Shown one piece after another: positions 10,316 through 21,057 of a stretch of 64,000 nt of DNA (position 1 is its first letter; every line of letters begins with the position of its first letter). The stretch spans positions 69,301,210 to 69,365,209 of the forward strand of contig OZ018330.1 in the NCBI GenBank assembly GCA_963969495.1, read 5' to 3'. A program made the position numbers and the translations under genes. The DNA is from Ceratothoa steindachneri. Its lineage: Eukaryota > Arthropoda > Malacostraca > Isopoda > Cymothoidae. The notes under the pieces are model-generated. The model was not told where the DNA came from, did not search any database, and saw only the letters and a program-made list of their open reading frames with translations.

Positions 10316-12945
10316 CTGTGAGACCTCTTATCTCCTGGCCCCTTACAAGCATAGTTGTTTCTGTGCCTTTTTGTAACGCATGCAGGCTGTACCCCCCCAT
10401 CCCCTAGGTACTCTTGTGGTAGAACTGATGGCATAAAGGGCTCATACCCAGCCTTGCCTAAAATAAGGCCTCCCCCCCCCCCCCATATGGCCATTTTCCG
10501 TAAGGTGAAACCTCCACTGAATCATTAGATTCTTATTAGTCAACCCTCAACCCAGGAGGGTTGTGAGGGTATCTTCAGGGACTCTGAAAACTGTCCCCCA
10601 TAAGGAGGACAGAACCAATGGAACTAATGCTTCTATGCCCCCACCTAAAGTAGGGCCGGGTGACTAAGAGATACAGGAGCCTTCAAAAGTGGGTCCCCTG
10701 CTGGCTAAAGATTTTGAGGCAGAGGGAGGAAAGTACTCATATGAGCCCAACCTTCCCTGATAAGTCCTCAAAGGTGACAGCGCCCCTTAGTGCTAGCAGT
10801 GCTTGGATTTATGCCCCCAGGATGTGTATGGCCATTCCTGTGACAGTTTCTCTTGAAAGAGGCCGCATCTCTCGTGAGCTAGGCCTGGAGGTTATATTCC
10901 TTCAATGGAATTGCCTTAATTCTGAGCCAAATGGGAGGATCTGCGGAGGCTCATCTCATCCCATTTTCCTTTAGCTATCTTTTTGCAGTAAATCATGCTG
11001 TGCAGTGCCCCCTGCCCACACTCCCATGGTATAAGGTTTTGCGATACCACCACCATGAGATAGGGGTCGCAAACCTCCAGACTTGTTTCAAAATGGGCTT
11101 AGTGGGAAGTGGGGGACTCGCACCATTTCCTTGGAGTTGTATTTGACTGACAATTCACCTGGGAGGCTCATATCTGCATCCTTATGGTGTCTTATACCAG
11201 CTCCATGGATCCTCTTGTTCCCTGACATTAAGCACCTAAGGTGCTGATAGGGCTACTGCCTTTTTTATCGATCCTTTCTTCGCTCAAAGCTCTACTACGG
11301 ATACAAGTTGTATGCATCCACATATGAGCATGTATTGCAGAAGGTGCAACTCGATCCACCACACTGGCCTTCGCCTGGTGACTGATGCCTTCCACACGTC
11401 CCCCATTATTTGCCTGTCCCGCAAGCCCAGCACCTCCCTCAGTCACCAACATCTTTCCCTGCATCTGCAGCTGATCTTGTCGGTGCCTATGCTGCTGAGA
11501 GAGGCCAGTCATACCCTAAGCCCTCCTTGTTTAGGGCTAGGAAACTCCATCGAGAGCTCGGTATAGCTCTCCTCCTGAACCTTCTACATTGCTGGGAGTA
11601 TTACGTTTGGTCTTTTTGAAGCACACTCCGTTTCATACTGGAACTATGCCAGTGTATATGGATGGCTCCAAGTCCTAAGAGGGGCTCAGTTTCCATACCA
11701 TTTCCCCTCTGTTTTAAGTCAGTGGGGCTCTACCAGCACGGTGTCACCAACAGCTCTCACTGCATCCGTAGCTGATCTTGACAGTGCCTATGCCGCATAG
11801 AGATGCCAGCCCTTTGGGTTTAAGGCTAGGAAACTCCTTTGAGAGCTCGGTATACCTCTCAGGCTCTGGTTCTGCCTAGGACACTACCCTGGAGGGTACC
11901 ACCTTTGACTATTTATCACCACGCCTCTGCTCCCAAAGCTTCTAAAGCACCTTGAATATTGCATTTGGCCTTTTGGGAGCACACCGTGTCATGCTGGAAC
12001 CATGCCAGTATATATGGCTGACTCCAAGCTCCAAGAGGGGGTCGCTGTATCTGTCTTCACGGCCGAGCTAGTTGCAATACTCTGCTAGGTAAGGAGATAA
12101 TGCGATGTGCTAGGTTCGGAGACTGTATTGTGATTTATATCAACTTAAAAAGTGCACTGAGTCCTCTGTTGGGCATTGGAATCTCCTCATTCCGTGGTGC
12201 CACGGTTTTGGCGAGCTGGGCGGATGTCAAGATTATCTTCTGCTGGGTTCCTAGACATGTAGGAATGAACTCAGTGATGAGGGTGCGAAAGAGTCTGTGA
12301 GGACTGGGTGACCAGACCAGCATTTCACTATTCCTCAAACTGATTACATGGCAGGAATATGAGCAGCTCTCTGGTCTGCCTGGCAAAGAAGATGGGAGAC
12401 CTTCAAGGAGAACTTCAGCTGCATGCCATTGTACCGTGACTGTTCCCATGGACCTACCTCCCCAATGATGTGACAGCTTCATGTTGCTTTCTGTGGTTTC
12501 CCCAAATTGGACACACTGGCAGGATGCACTGCCATTTGATGGAGCGCTCGCCTGCGCCTTATTGTGTGACTATGTTGTTCTCTAGACTTTTTGGCACATT
12601 CTTGTTGAATGTCCCATTCTGGGTGATCTTCACTACTGTTTGTAATACACTTGGGACTGGTTCATGCACACAGATTTGTGGACTATATCACTTTTTTGAA
12701 GAGCCTGGTTTCCTTTATTGTGTCTGTTGTAGGTCGTATGTTCGTGCATCGGTGAGGCGAGCCTACCCCTGACATTGAAGGCCGCTTCCTTATTGCCTAT
12801 TTGTTTTGGGGGGGCCTTGTTCTTTTTTTATTGTTTTTATTTGCTATTTATATATTTGTTTTGTAATATAGCCTAGTAGTAGCCTGTGGTGAGTACTACG
12901 ACTTCTGCCCCAAGTTGGCAGTCACCAGATGGGCTCTAAAAAACA
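10316..12945 (+). mobile_element. I-like relic B, right part (ORF1 end to 3' end)
   Basis: Continues relic B after the long-TIR transposon. 10325-10890 is the ORF1 C-terminal part with poly-C near 10476. ORF2 starts at about 10890 with the endonuclease N-terminus, then jumps near 11080-11130 directly to the end of the RT domain, deleting most of endonuclease and RT. Around 11740 the sequence jumps back, so the segment between the RT thumb and the first RNase H motif is present twice (about 11450-11740 and 11742-12050). RNase H and finger remnants follow, then a 3' UTR with the conserved hairpin region near 12865-12930. Not functional. Confidence 0.85.
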
Positions 12946-13054
12946 ACTCCCCCCTTCCCCCAAGACTGCTGTGATCTGTTGAAGACTTTGATATCAAAGA
13001 AGAAAAAAATATAAATTATTTAAGAGCAAAAAAAGTAAATATAATTATAAATTG

Positions 13055-13640
13055 TAGAAGGTGGATGCGTTCCACTGATCTATGCCTTTGGTATATCCTC
13101 TATTGATAGCTTCCTTGTCGATATTGGTAAGATGCCACTTGTGATGCTCAGTGCATTATGCATCTCTACATGTGAGCCTGGAGCCTCTCTCAGTCGACAC
13201 TTTGTTCTCACTGCATCCCTGTCTGATCTTGGGTTTAGGGCTAGGAAACTCTAAGAGCTTGTGTATATCTTGGGCTGCTAGTGCTTCTGGTTCTGCCCAG
13301 GATGCCTCCCTGGAGAGTATCACCTTCTACTATTTGTCACTATGCCTCTGCTCCCAAAGCTTCAACAGTATCAGGAGTACTTTGTTTGACCTTATTGGAG
13401 TACACTTTGTGTACACAGTGGCTCCAAGTCCTGGGAGGGGGTTGGCTTCTATGCCATATCCTATGTGTTTGAAGTCAGTGGAGATCAACCAGGCGCTACA
13501 TCTATCTTCACAGCTGAGCTGGTTGTAATACACATGTTGGTACAAGAGAAAATGCATCAAACCCAGTTTGAAGCGCCCTGAGTTCTCTCAGTCCATTGGA
13601 ATGTCTCCAACCCTTGGTTCACAGTATCTGTGATGCCACA
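13055..13640 (+). mobile_element. I-like relic fragment (ORF2 connection and RNase H N-terminus)
   Basis: Diverged ORF2 sequence from the region after the RT domain to the middle of RNase H, recognisable by 'tttagggctaggaaactc' (13235), 'tctgcccaggatgcctccctgg' and 'ttcacagctgagctggttg'. Both ends are missing, there is no 3' UTR, and several indels break the frame. 12946-13054 is AT-rich filler with nothing recognisable. Confidence 0.75.
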
Positions 13641-14379
13641 GCTTTTTACCCATCCTTTGTTTGTTGATTTCGCTTGGTTTTATGTTTTGAATATAGTTTA
13701 ATTTATAGTGCAAGATATTTTTTCACCCCCTAAAAGAATTAGTAGTCTTTATTGTGTTTTTGTTATTGTGGGTTTAGGTTCATTGTTTCTTCATATTGTT
13801 TTTTTTTTGTAAGCTTTTAAAAAGAAAAATAAATTGTAATTTAGGTGCTAATGCCCTTGCTGGCAGTCTGTAGTAGAACACAAAAAAGGTTTGGTTATCT
13901 CTATTTTATGCAAATTATCTTTGCAGACGATTAGGTTCTGACCAAAATAAAGGAAAAATGAGTGGTCTTTCCCGAAATTGGAATCCCCCAGTGTTGCTTC
14001 CTCTTCCAAATAACTTCCTGCGAATTGTTCCTTCACCCCATCATGTAAGTACATGATTAGTTTTGAAGCATTCACATTTTGAACTATTTTCTTGTGTTTC
14101 CTTTCATTCCAAGCCAATTTACTATTTGTTTATTCCAGTGACATTTTTTTATCTCCCCTTGCTCTCCATTTATTCTAATAGTGTTCCTGGCATCATACCA
14201 AAGTTAAATAAATATTTTTTCTAATAAGTACTTTTTCTCTCCTCTGAGGGACTAAAAATCTTTGATATTTTTTCTATACAATTCTTTTCTTTTTCTCTCT
14301 CTTCTGTCCCTTTGTTCTCTACTGTCTGCCATTTTCCTTTTCCTTTCCTTTCTCTTCTCTTCTCTTCCTTCCTCTTTTG
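13641..14379. other. AT-rich stretch, no gene seen
   Basis: No coding match recognised. A reverse-strand open segment at 13848-14117 (89 codons) has coding-like composition but no motif I know. 14280-14370 is a pyrimidine-rich tract. Confidence 0.4.
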
Positions 14380-14880
14380 ACTTTCTCCATTATTATTTTT
14401 ATGTTATTAATTTTTCTTCATTTATCAATTCACCATCATAAATCTGAAAAGCTCTGCAGCCACAGACTCAGACTAAATATCCCACCATCTAAAACACCTT
14501 GGTGCAACAACACATCACAATCATTTGGATGGAAAAAGTTAATATTGTCCCCATTCTCAGATGTAACAAACCCTATAATGCACTATGATCATCATTAGGA
14601 CCCATCTCACTCCTCTCAATACTATTCAAAACAGAGACAATAATGCAAAAAATTAATCTTATAGTAATCCCACTTAATCCCTCATAACATGATTACCATG
14701 AAAATCACTCAAACAATTCTACTCATTAACCTAACATAACATACAATAAAAGGTTTAATTCCAAACTTTCAACCACAGAGAAGCATACTGGTAGCCATAG
14801 ACATAAGCAAAGCATATCACTCAATCCCCTAACATATGCTTCTACAAAAATTTTAAACACCCTTTGTAACAAAACAACAA
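14380..14880 (+). pseudogene. Heavily decayed reverse transcriptase relic of another LINE
   Basis: One frame near 14787-14822 reads LVAIDISKAYHSIP, which resembles RT motif A (Asp followed by S/K-A-F/Y-D) with the second Asp changed to His. Upstream, WKKLILSPFSD (about 14527) fits the usual 'W..a.I.PI.K' element that precedes it in LINE RTs. Many stops and indels interrupt the frame. It differs from the I-like family (FFDLEKAYDTAW). Clade not assigned. Confidence 0.45.
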
Positions 14881-15393
14881 AAAATGTCTCACTGTCTCCA
14901 AATGTTTGGCCATCAAGTAGGGGTGGTGGCCCTGAGTGGTGTCAAGCTAGTATGACCTGCACCCAGATGGTTAACTACAGTAGGCATTTGGTGTTTACAT
15001 TCTGTATTTAAAAATGGGTGTCCATGCTCAATCGAGGATGACACATGCAAACTAGGGGCACTTTGGGTGTGTGCGTGGGGTAAATCCAAAAAGATTACGA
15101 CTAAAAGTAGAGTATCAGCCTCTTGCTAGGATATGTGGTAGGGAACTTATGGTCACCCATGTTGGCACTCACCAGGAGAGAGAGAAAAAAATACCTGTAA
15201 GTGTGTAGATGATGCAGTCTGAGTCCCTGGAGGGTTAGTAACCTCTTTTTTTGACTTTCACAATATCCAGAGGAATGGCATATCCTCTGGACCTGAGTCC
15301 AAATAGGAAAGGCCTGTTTTGGGGCGCTGACTTTAACTCTTTTACAATGGCTGGAGGGAGGGGGTGGGGCTGGTGCATACCCCACTTATCCTT
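14881..15393. other. Non-coding stretch, nothing recognised
   Basis: No open frame of note with a recognisable product, and no element ends that I can identify before the I-like 5' end at 15394. Confidence 0.35.
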
Positions 15394-15531
15394 CCCCGTA
15401 AGGGGCACATCGATTTGCTTTCCTCGCCACCTTGCTGGTGGGTCTCAGTGGCCCCTGCTTAGCCTCTTCTACTTTCTAACTCCTGTCTTCTTACTAGCCT
15501 CTTCTACTTTCTAACTCCTGTCTTCTTACTA
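15394..15531 (+). mobile_element. Orphan 5' UTR fragment of an I-like element
   Basis: Begins 'ccccgtaaggggcac', matching the first bases of the complete copy at 38811, and continues through the equivalent of 'ggccccagcttagcctctt'. It stops after about 140 bp, and a 35-bp stretch at its end (from 'tagcctcttctac') is tandemly duplicated at 15461-15495 and 15496-15530. Homology to the family resumes only at 16716, so this may be the 5' end of relic C with a deletion or insertion between. Confidence 0.7.
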
Positions 15532-16694
15532 GAGATATAAAGATTAATTGGTATTGGGAATTGTAAGAATCGTTAATTTGGGGGAAATCAGCATCAGAAT
15601 TGCTAAAAATAATCTGTTTTCCAATTCCCAAAACGATTCCTTCAAAATTTCAGTACAAAGACTCTTTTAACAGTGTTTTTTAAAGTTTTTAACTTTCTTT
15701 CCTACTTGCCAAATAGCTGAATCAAAATTTTAAACATTGTTTATTTCCCATTGGTGTCAATCAAGTTATGTATCTACTCATCTGTCTTATTATTCAGTGA
15801 AATTATTACGTTAATAGGTTATTTACTAATAGATTTAGATTAGTCGACAAGAATGCATCACTATTTAATATCAATTACTATTGAAGATCTGACTGTATAA
15901 GAAATGTATTGTATGTTTAATTGTTTATATGCTTGAAATGAAGTCCTGCTCAGGGCTCAGGCGCCATTTAGAAGAGCTGATGCAATTCTAAGATGTTAGA
16001 GCTTTGTTCAGCAGCGCTCCCGAAGTTGGCACATTCGTACAAATTTAGAACCTTTTGCCTTAAAGAAACGCTTCAGATTTCAGATACCATGATTCATACA
16101 AATTTGGTTCCTTTTTGATGCAAAGAAACAGTTTTTGATACCATTTTACTTTTGTCCTGTTGTTCAGTTGACTACCAGCCACCGCAGATGTAAGTTATGC
16201 TGCACGCACTTCCTACTCCCAGCCTCTGTTAATTGTTGAGTAACAATATCATAATACTGAATATTAATAGTATTTAATACATTAGTCATTATTAATTGAC
16301 ATTATTGAATTAGTCTGATTTGAATTACAATTTCCACATAAATTGTGCATTATTCGCTATCTGTAAAGACAAAACAAGGAATTAAGTTCTCTCTGCCTCA
16401 AAATAAGAAATAAATAGGTCCACAGGAAGGTCATAAGATATCTGCAAGGGTATAATTTATTAAAAAATGCAGTGTACAAAAGGATTATATTAAATAGAAT
16501 AAATGTATCAAATAAATAATGGGCACAAATGGTGCATTAAATATGTCACTAATGACAACACATCGTTACAAAATAAGCACTGCTACTCTGGACAATCGGT
16601 ACAGGAATGGAATATATGTCCTTTATAAATAGCTGTTGGTCTTGATAATGAGAACCTAAAAATGGGGTGTAAGATGAAAAGAAATATTCCAAAT
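15532..16694. other. AT-rich stretch, nothing recognised
   Basis: No coding frame or element end identified. If 15394-15531 and relic C belong together, this 1.2 kb would be an insertion into that copy, but I find no terminal repeats to support that. Confidence 0.35.
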
Positions 16695-16725
16695 ACCTTA
16701 GGCAGGACTCTTACCTGCCTAAGGT
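16695..16725. repeat. Perfect 10-bp inverted repeat at the 5' junction of relic C
   Basis: Arms ACCTTAGGCA (16695-16704) and TGCCTAAGGT (16716-16725) with an 11-nt loop. The right arm is native ORF1 sequence ('gcctaaggtttcgag' in intact copies); the left arm is not expected there, so it appears to have been added at the junction. Confidence 0.75.
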
Positions 16726-17639
16726 TTCAAGCCGCAGGGAGGAAAGACTTGCATGGCCAGCCCAACCTTCCCTGAAAAGTCCTTGAAGGCGACAGTGCCT
16801 TCAGTGCATTGTCCGGCCAATAGTGCCTGGAGTTCCGCCTCCGGGAAGCATACGGCCACTTCCCTGAGGGTCTTCTCTTTAAGAGGGCCCCCGTGTCTCT
16901 GAGCTAGGCCTGGAGGGCATATTTCTTCAACGGAATTGCCGCAGACTCCGGGCCAACCGGGAGGAGCTGCTGAGGCTCATCTCCTCCTGTTTTCCATTAG
17001 CTATCTTTTTGCAGGACAGCATGCTGGGCGTGTGCCCCCTGCATGCCCACCTTCGGTGTAAGTGTTTCGCAACCCCACTGCCACAGGATGGGGGTCAGGC
17101 CGGAGTATACACTATTTACCCCAGCATGATGTCTCTGTTCTTCTCTTCGCTTTAGACACCTCCTTTCAGGTCCTCTACTTTATTTGACCTTTTTGCAGGT
17201 CGCATCTTCCTGCACCGGGGGGAGACTGGCCTACCCCCGATGCTAAAGCACACTTCCTTCTTGCCCTTTTGCTTCTTCTCATTGTTTTTTTTAGCCTTTT
17301 TTATTGCTGTGTGTTATTTAGATATTTGTTTTTTAATATAGCCTAATAGTAGGGTGTTGTGTACGGTGATAATGCCAAAGTAGGCAGTTGCCTGATGGGC
17401 TACCACAATGAAAAACAACAACAAAAAACACCCCTTACAGGCAGTAGCTGTGCAGTTGCACCTAGATAAGAGGTATACTGTCATTTCCTCATACATTCCC
17501 CCATCAGCTGACTTTATGTGAGGGAATTACGCTGTGTAGTGGCACAGTTGCCGAGGCCCTTTCTCTTGCTCGGGCACTTGAATGGGAGATACCCATATGG
17601 GAAGACTACTCGATTAATCCCAGGGGTCAGGTTCTTGCT
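16716..17639 (+). mobile_element. I-like relic C, first part (ORF1 end, endonuclease N-terminus)
   Basis: Starts in the ORF1 C-terminal region, passes the ORF1 stop near 16907 and enters the endonuclease. It is interrupted at 17171-17427 by a 5'-truncated relative, resumes at 17428-17639 and is interrupted again by a hAT transposon. The sequence then continues at 21058. Frameshifts are present. Confidence 0.85.
17171..17427 (+). mobile_element. 5'-truncated I-like insertion (257 bp) in relic C
   Basis: Only the last few ORF2 codons, the 3' UTR and an A/C-rich tail are present. It sits in the endonuclease region at a point where intact copies are continuous. The flanks form an imperfect target-site duplication: ACACCTCCTTTCAGG (17156-17170) before and ACACCCCTTACAGG (17428-17441) after, one gap and one mismatch. 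The 3' hairpin region is present but diverged. Confidence 0.85.
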
Positions 17640-20600
17640 AGATGTGCACCAGATTTGAGATTTTGAAAGTCTCCAGTCTCCAGCTAGATTTTGCAATTTT
17701 GTCAAAAATGTCTTAAATAACAAAGTGGTAATGAACTAGTGATAAATGAGAGAAAATAGAAACCCACCAGGCCCAGCCTAGTATCCAGGAGGTACAGAAG
17801 TCAGTATATAAATTATGACTACCAGTGCAACTGAAAAAAAAGATTACTGCATATTCCTCTTTTCTCTCATTTTTATTATTCACAAATTTAATGGGTCTTA
17901 AACCGTTATTGAAATCCATTAATAACAAGAATTTTTGAAACATCAGTGCAAATTATCACATAGATGAAAGAACTATTCGTACAATATGTAGCTAAGAAAA
18001 TCACTGAGAGACATTCAACTTGCACTGTCAGAAGCTGCTGATAATTCACTGGCATTGAATTTCAGATGAACCTTTACTCATTAATTTTTACTTTAAAAAT
18101 CCTGTTTGAAAATCAAAATGTAAATGAAATCATAAAAAATAAACATACAGCAATGAAGCAAATACTGAAAAAATACACAAATTTACTAATCATTCATCCT
18201 CGAACTTCTTGCAGTTGTGGTGAATAAAAAGCTATTTCTATCTTCTATGCTTCTGTTCGAATATGTTGCCATACTTGGGCAACAGTCATTCTGAGAAAAC
18301 TAAGGAAGATGGCATAGATAACAGTTTGCTCACCGGCTCTTGTAGGAGAGGAAAAAAATGTGCATCACCAACTTCACTGCCACCCCACCACTTGATCAGT
18401 GGAAGTTTCAGAAAATGGTCCACCTCATTCGCTGCTGCTGGAACAGTCACTTCTTGGATGTCTTTGCTGAGGTGAGTGTCACTCCTGCAGGATGTATGAT
18501 CAACAATTATTTAAAATAATTCAAAACTCCCTTGTTCAGAAAATCAATGAGAAACCTACAGTGTACAGAAAAGCAATGGCAGCAATTAATTATGATATAC
18601 TACTTGCTTATGAACTTAATTTATTGTATGTATTTAAGTATAATTTAATATTTTTATTAGATGATGAGCTAAAGTATTACTTCCAACTTGATAGACCTTA
18701 CCACTTATATTCATTTTCACACTATATTATTTTATTTTGTTGTATTATGTTTCATCATCTGATAGAGTCTTTATTGCAATCCTAAGCATATTGTCCATAT
18801 ACACTGAAATTTCTTTAGCAAACTGACTGGTTAAAAGAATAATGACCTCAGAAGAGAGGGAACACCTTAGCATATAATAATAATAATAATAATATGTAGT
18901 TAACTAATGTATATTTTAAATACTGATTTTTTATTTATTTATATGCATCAGGTTTATCCTACCTGAAGCTGTGGCTGCAATTTTGTCAAAGCATGAAAGG
19001 AACGAATCCTCTACCTCTTCACCATTTTCTTCTGTTTCTTGAAGGAAGAACTGTCCTGAATTTCATCATCATTGTCAGTGGACAAACTATTGCTGCTGCT
19101 GTGTGGGCTCATGCAGGACTCAACCGTTAACTCTTCCATTAGCCACATTGCTGCTTGACTCTTGTGTTGAGTAGTCTGAAGAAACTTGTCTTTGTAGCGC
19201 AGATCAATACAGGTTGTCATAATGTATTGTTTGTTTTCCATAATATTCATAGAAGTGGTCTCTGGAAGATGGCGATAAGCTCAGGAACCTCTGGCTGAGT
19301 GATTCACATTGTCTGCACACCTTCATCTTTTTCACCAATTTTGGTCAGAAACTGTTCCAATGTTGTGATGTTAGGGATAACACTGGAGAGTAAAGAATTC
19401 TCAGCACTCATATCTTTGGTTAAATCAAAAAAAGGTTTTGTAATGAATAGAAAATGTTCGCAAAGTGACCACTCATTGGAAGAAAATGTTGGAAGATCTT
19501 CATGATCAGAAAGGAGCATTTACATGGAACGTTTCAGTTTCAGTATATGCTCAACCATGAGATATGCGCTATTCCAGCGAGTTGCAACATCTTGGATGGG
19601 AAGGAGCAGATTCATGTTCTCTTCTTTTTGTAATGCCTTTAACTTGTGGCAGGCAACAGCAGAATGATTGAAGTGTATTGCTATTCGTCCTCATTTTGCC
19701 AAAAAATCTTTTATACTCATTGACTCAGGATACTATCTTGAAGAACCAGCTGAAGACGATGAATAGTACAGTGAATGGATGATATTTCTGCCAATTCAGT
19801 ACCAAGAATCCATCTCTCACTATGACATGTCTACAACTTTCATCCAGGTGCCAGTCTGTCCACATCTGTCGAAACATTGCTGCAAGGTTTATCCCACTCT
19901 GAGGATTGTGAGAGTGAGATGCCGTAAGGACAGCATTTTCATGTGTAAAATCTTTTTTGATCCAGTATCCAGATAGTGAAATAAAAGTCTCTTTGGAGGT
20001 GGAGCATGTCCATACATCAGTAGTGAAGGAAACGTAGGTTCCATTGGGTGGTGCGAGCTCATGCTCAACTGCAGACCTGATATCTTTGTAAACCTGAGGG
20101 AGCACAGTGTCTGAGAAGTAACGGCGACTAGGAAGAATGTAACGAAGTTGCATGTGAGCCATCATCTTCAACAATGGAGAAGGGTTGGTTGTCAAGAGCA
20201 ATCATCTTGATAACTTTCTTGTGAATCACCTGCACCCTACTCTCATTTATGTCAAAAACTTTCTTACTGGAAAAGCTGTCAACTAGGGATAACTTTATTC
20301 ATTGCAACATCTTTTTGGTGCTGACGAGTGATATCAGGAGATCTTGTAGCAGAGGGTGATATCACTGCTAGTTTTTTTTCTTACTGTTTTCTGCCTTCAC
20401 ATGCCTTCTGCAATTCCTTTTGGTGTCTGGCTCGAGCATGAGTCCATAACAGAGATGTGCTGTACGACCTCTGACCTTTTGTTCCTCGCTTTTAATGATG
20501 CATTGTGCAGCAAGCACTTAGCTATTTTGTCACAGTTGTCTGCTACTTTAAAGAACTGCCAAATTGTGCTTCTATTTGCAGCCATTCTTATTGCATTCTA

Positions 20601-21057
20601 TTATGACTACTTATTGAGATAGTGAGTTCTGAAAAAAATAAAATACAATTAATATATGTGAGTGATATCATTGATGTATAATATTTGAATTTTTATTACT
20701 ACAAACAAATGTAAATTGCCTCAAAAACAAAACAGCATCACCCAGTAAAAGAGGCTGGCTATAAAAACTAAGCATATCAAACTATAAACAATAAGTTAAA
20801 ACTGAATTTCTATTAAAACAATCTATTATGTGCCTATATTCTTTTGTAACACTCAAACATATGACATTTTTAGGCTTCCAATGTGGCTCTTTCCCTGTTG
20901 ACATAGAATAGGCACAAGACCTACCCCAATTACCAGGGAAAGGTGGCTCAAAAGCTTCTTGTATTTTGGAGACTAAATCCAACTGGATTTGAACCAACTA
21001 TCCGGTGAAATCCAGTTCCGGACAGATTTCAAAAAGGTGAATCTGGCACATCCCTAG
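17640..21057 (-). mobile_element. hAT DNA transposon (hAT-1) inside relic C
   Basis: I-like homology stops at 17639 and resumes at about 21058, within the same stretch ('cttgccgatctgat' in intact copies). The ends are short inverted repeats: 'agatgtgcaccagatt' at the left and the reverse of 'aatctggcacatccct' at the right. The flanks TTCTTGCT (17632-17639) and TCCATGCT (21061-21068) fit a decayed 8-bp duplication, with 3-4 bases of uncertainty at the right end. The interior carries a hAT transposase pseudogene on the minus strand. Confidence 0.82.
18195..20600 (-). pseudogene. hAT transposase (ZBED-like), decayed
   Basis: Read on the minus strand. An N-terminal BED-finger region lies at about 20585-20400 (STIWQFFKV, then a Cys followed by LLH where a second Cys is expected). 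The catalytic core begins at 20201-19725 (VSFTTDVWTCSTSKETFISLSG, first catalytic Asp). Further blocks are at 19519-19304 and 19250-19011 (CIDLRYKDKFL). A plausible intron runs from a donor CAG|GTAGGA near 18966 to an acceptor CCTGCAG near 18491. The last exon carries the dimerisation region (LLSMPSSLVFSE near 18300). Frame breaks and stops are scattered, so it is inactive. hAT enzymes cut and paste DNA, giving 8-bp duplications. Confidence 0.82.

Noticed and set aside
5660..10325. A target-site duplication for the long-TIR transposon
   Set aside because: Candidates such as GATC/GACT do not match, and the outer 20 bp of the inverted ends are partly alignable to ORF1 as well, so the boundary is not certain enough.
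13848..14117. 89-codon reverse-strand frame with coding-like composition
   Set aside because: I do not recognise any motif, and it lacks support from neighbouring exons or element ends.
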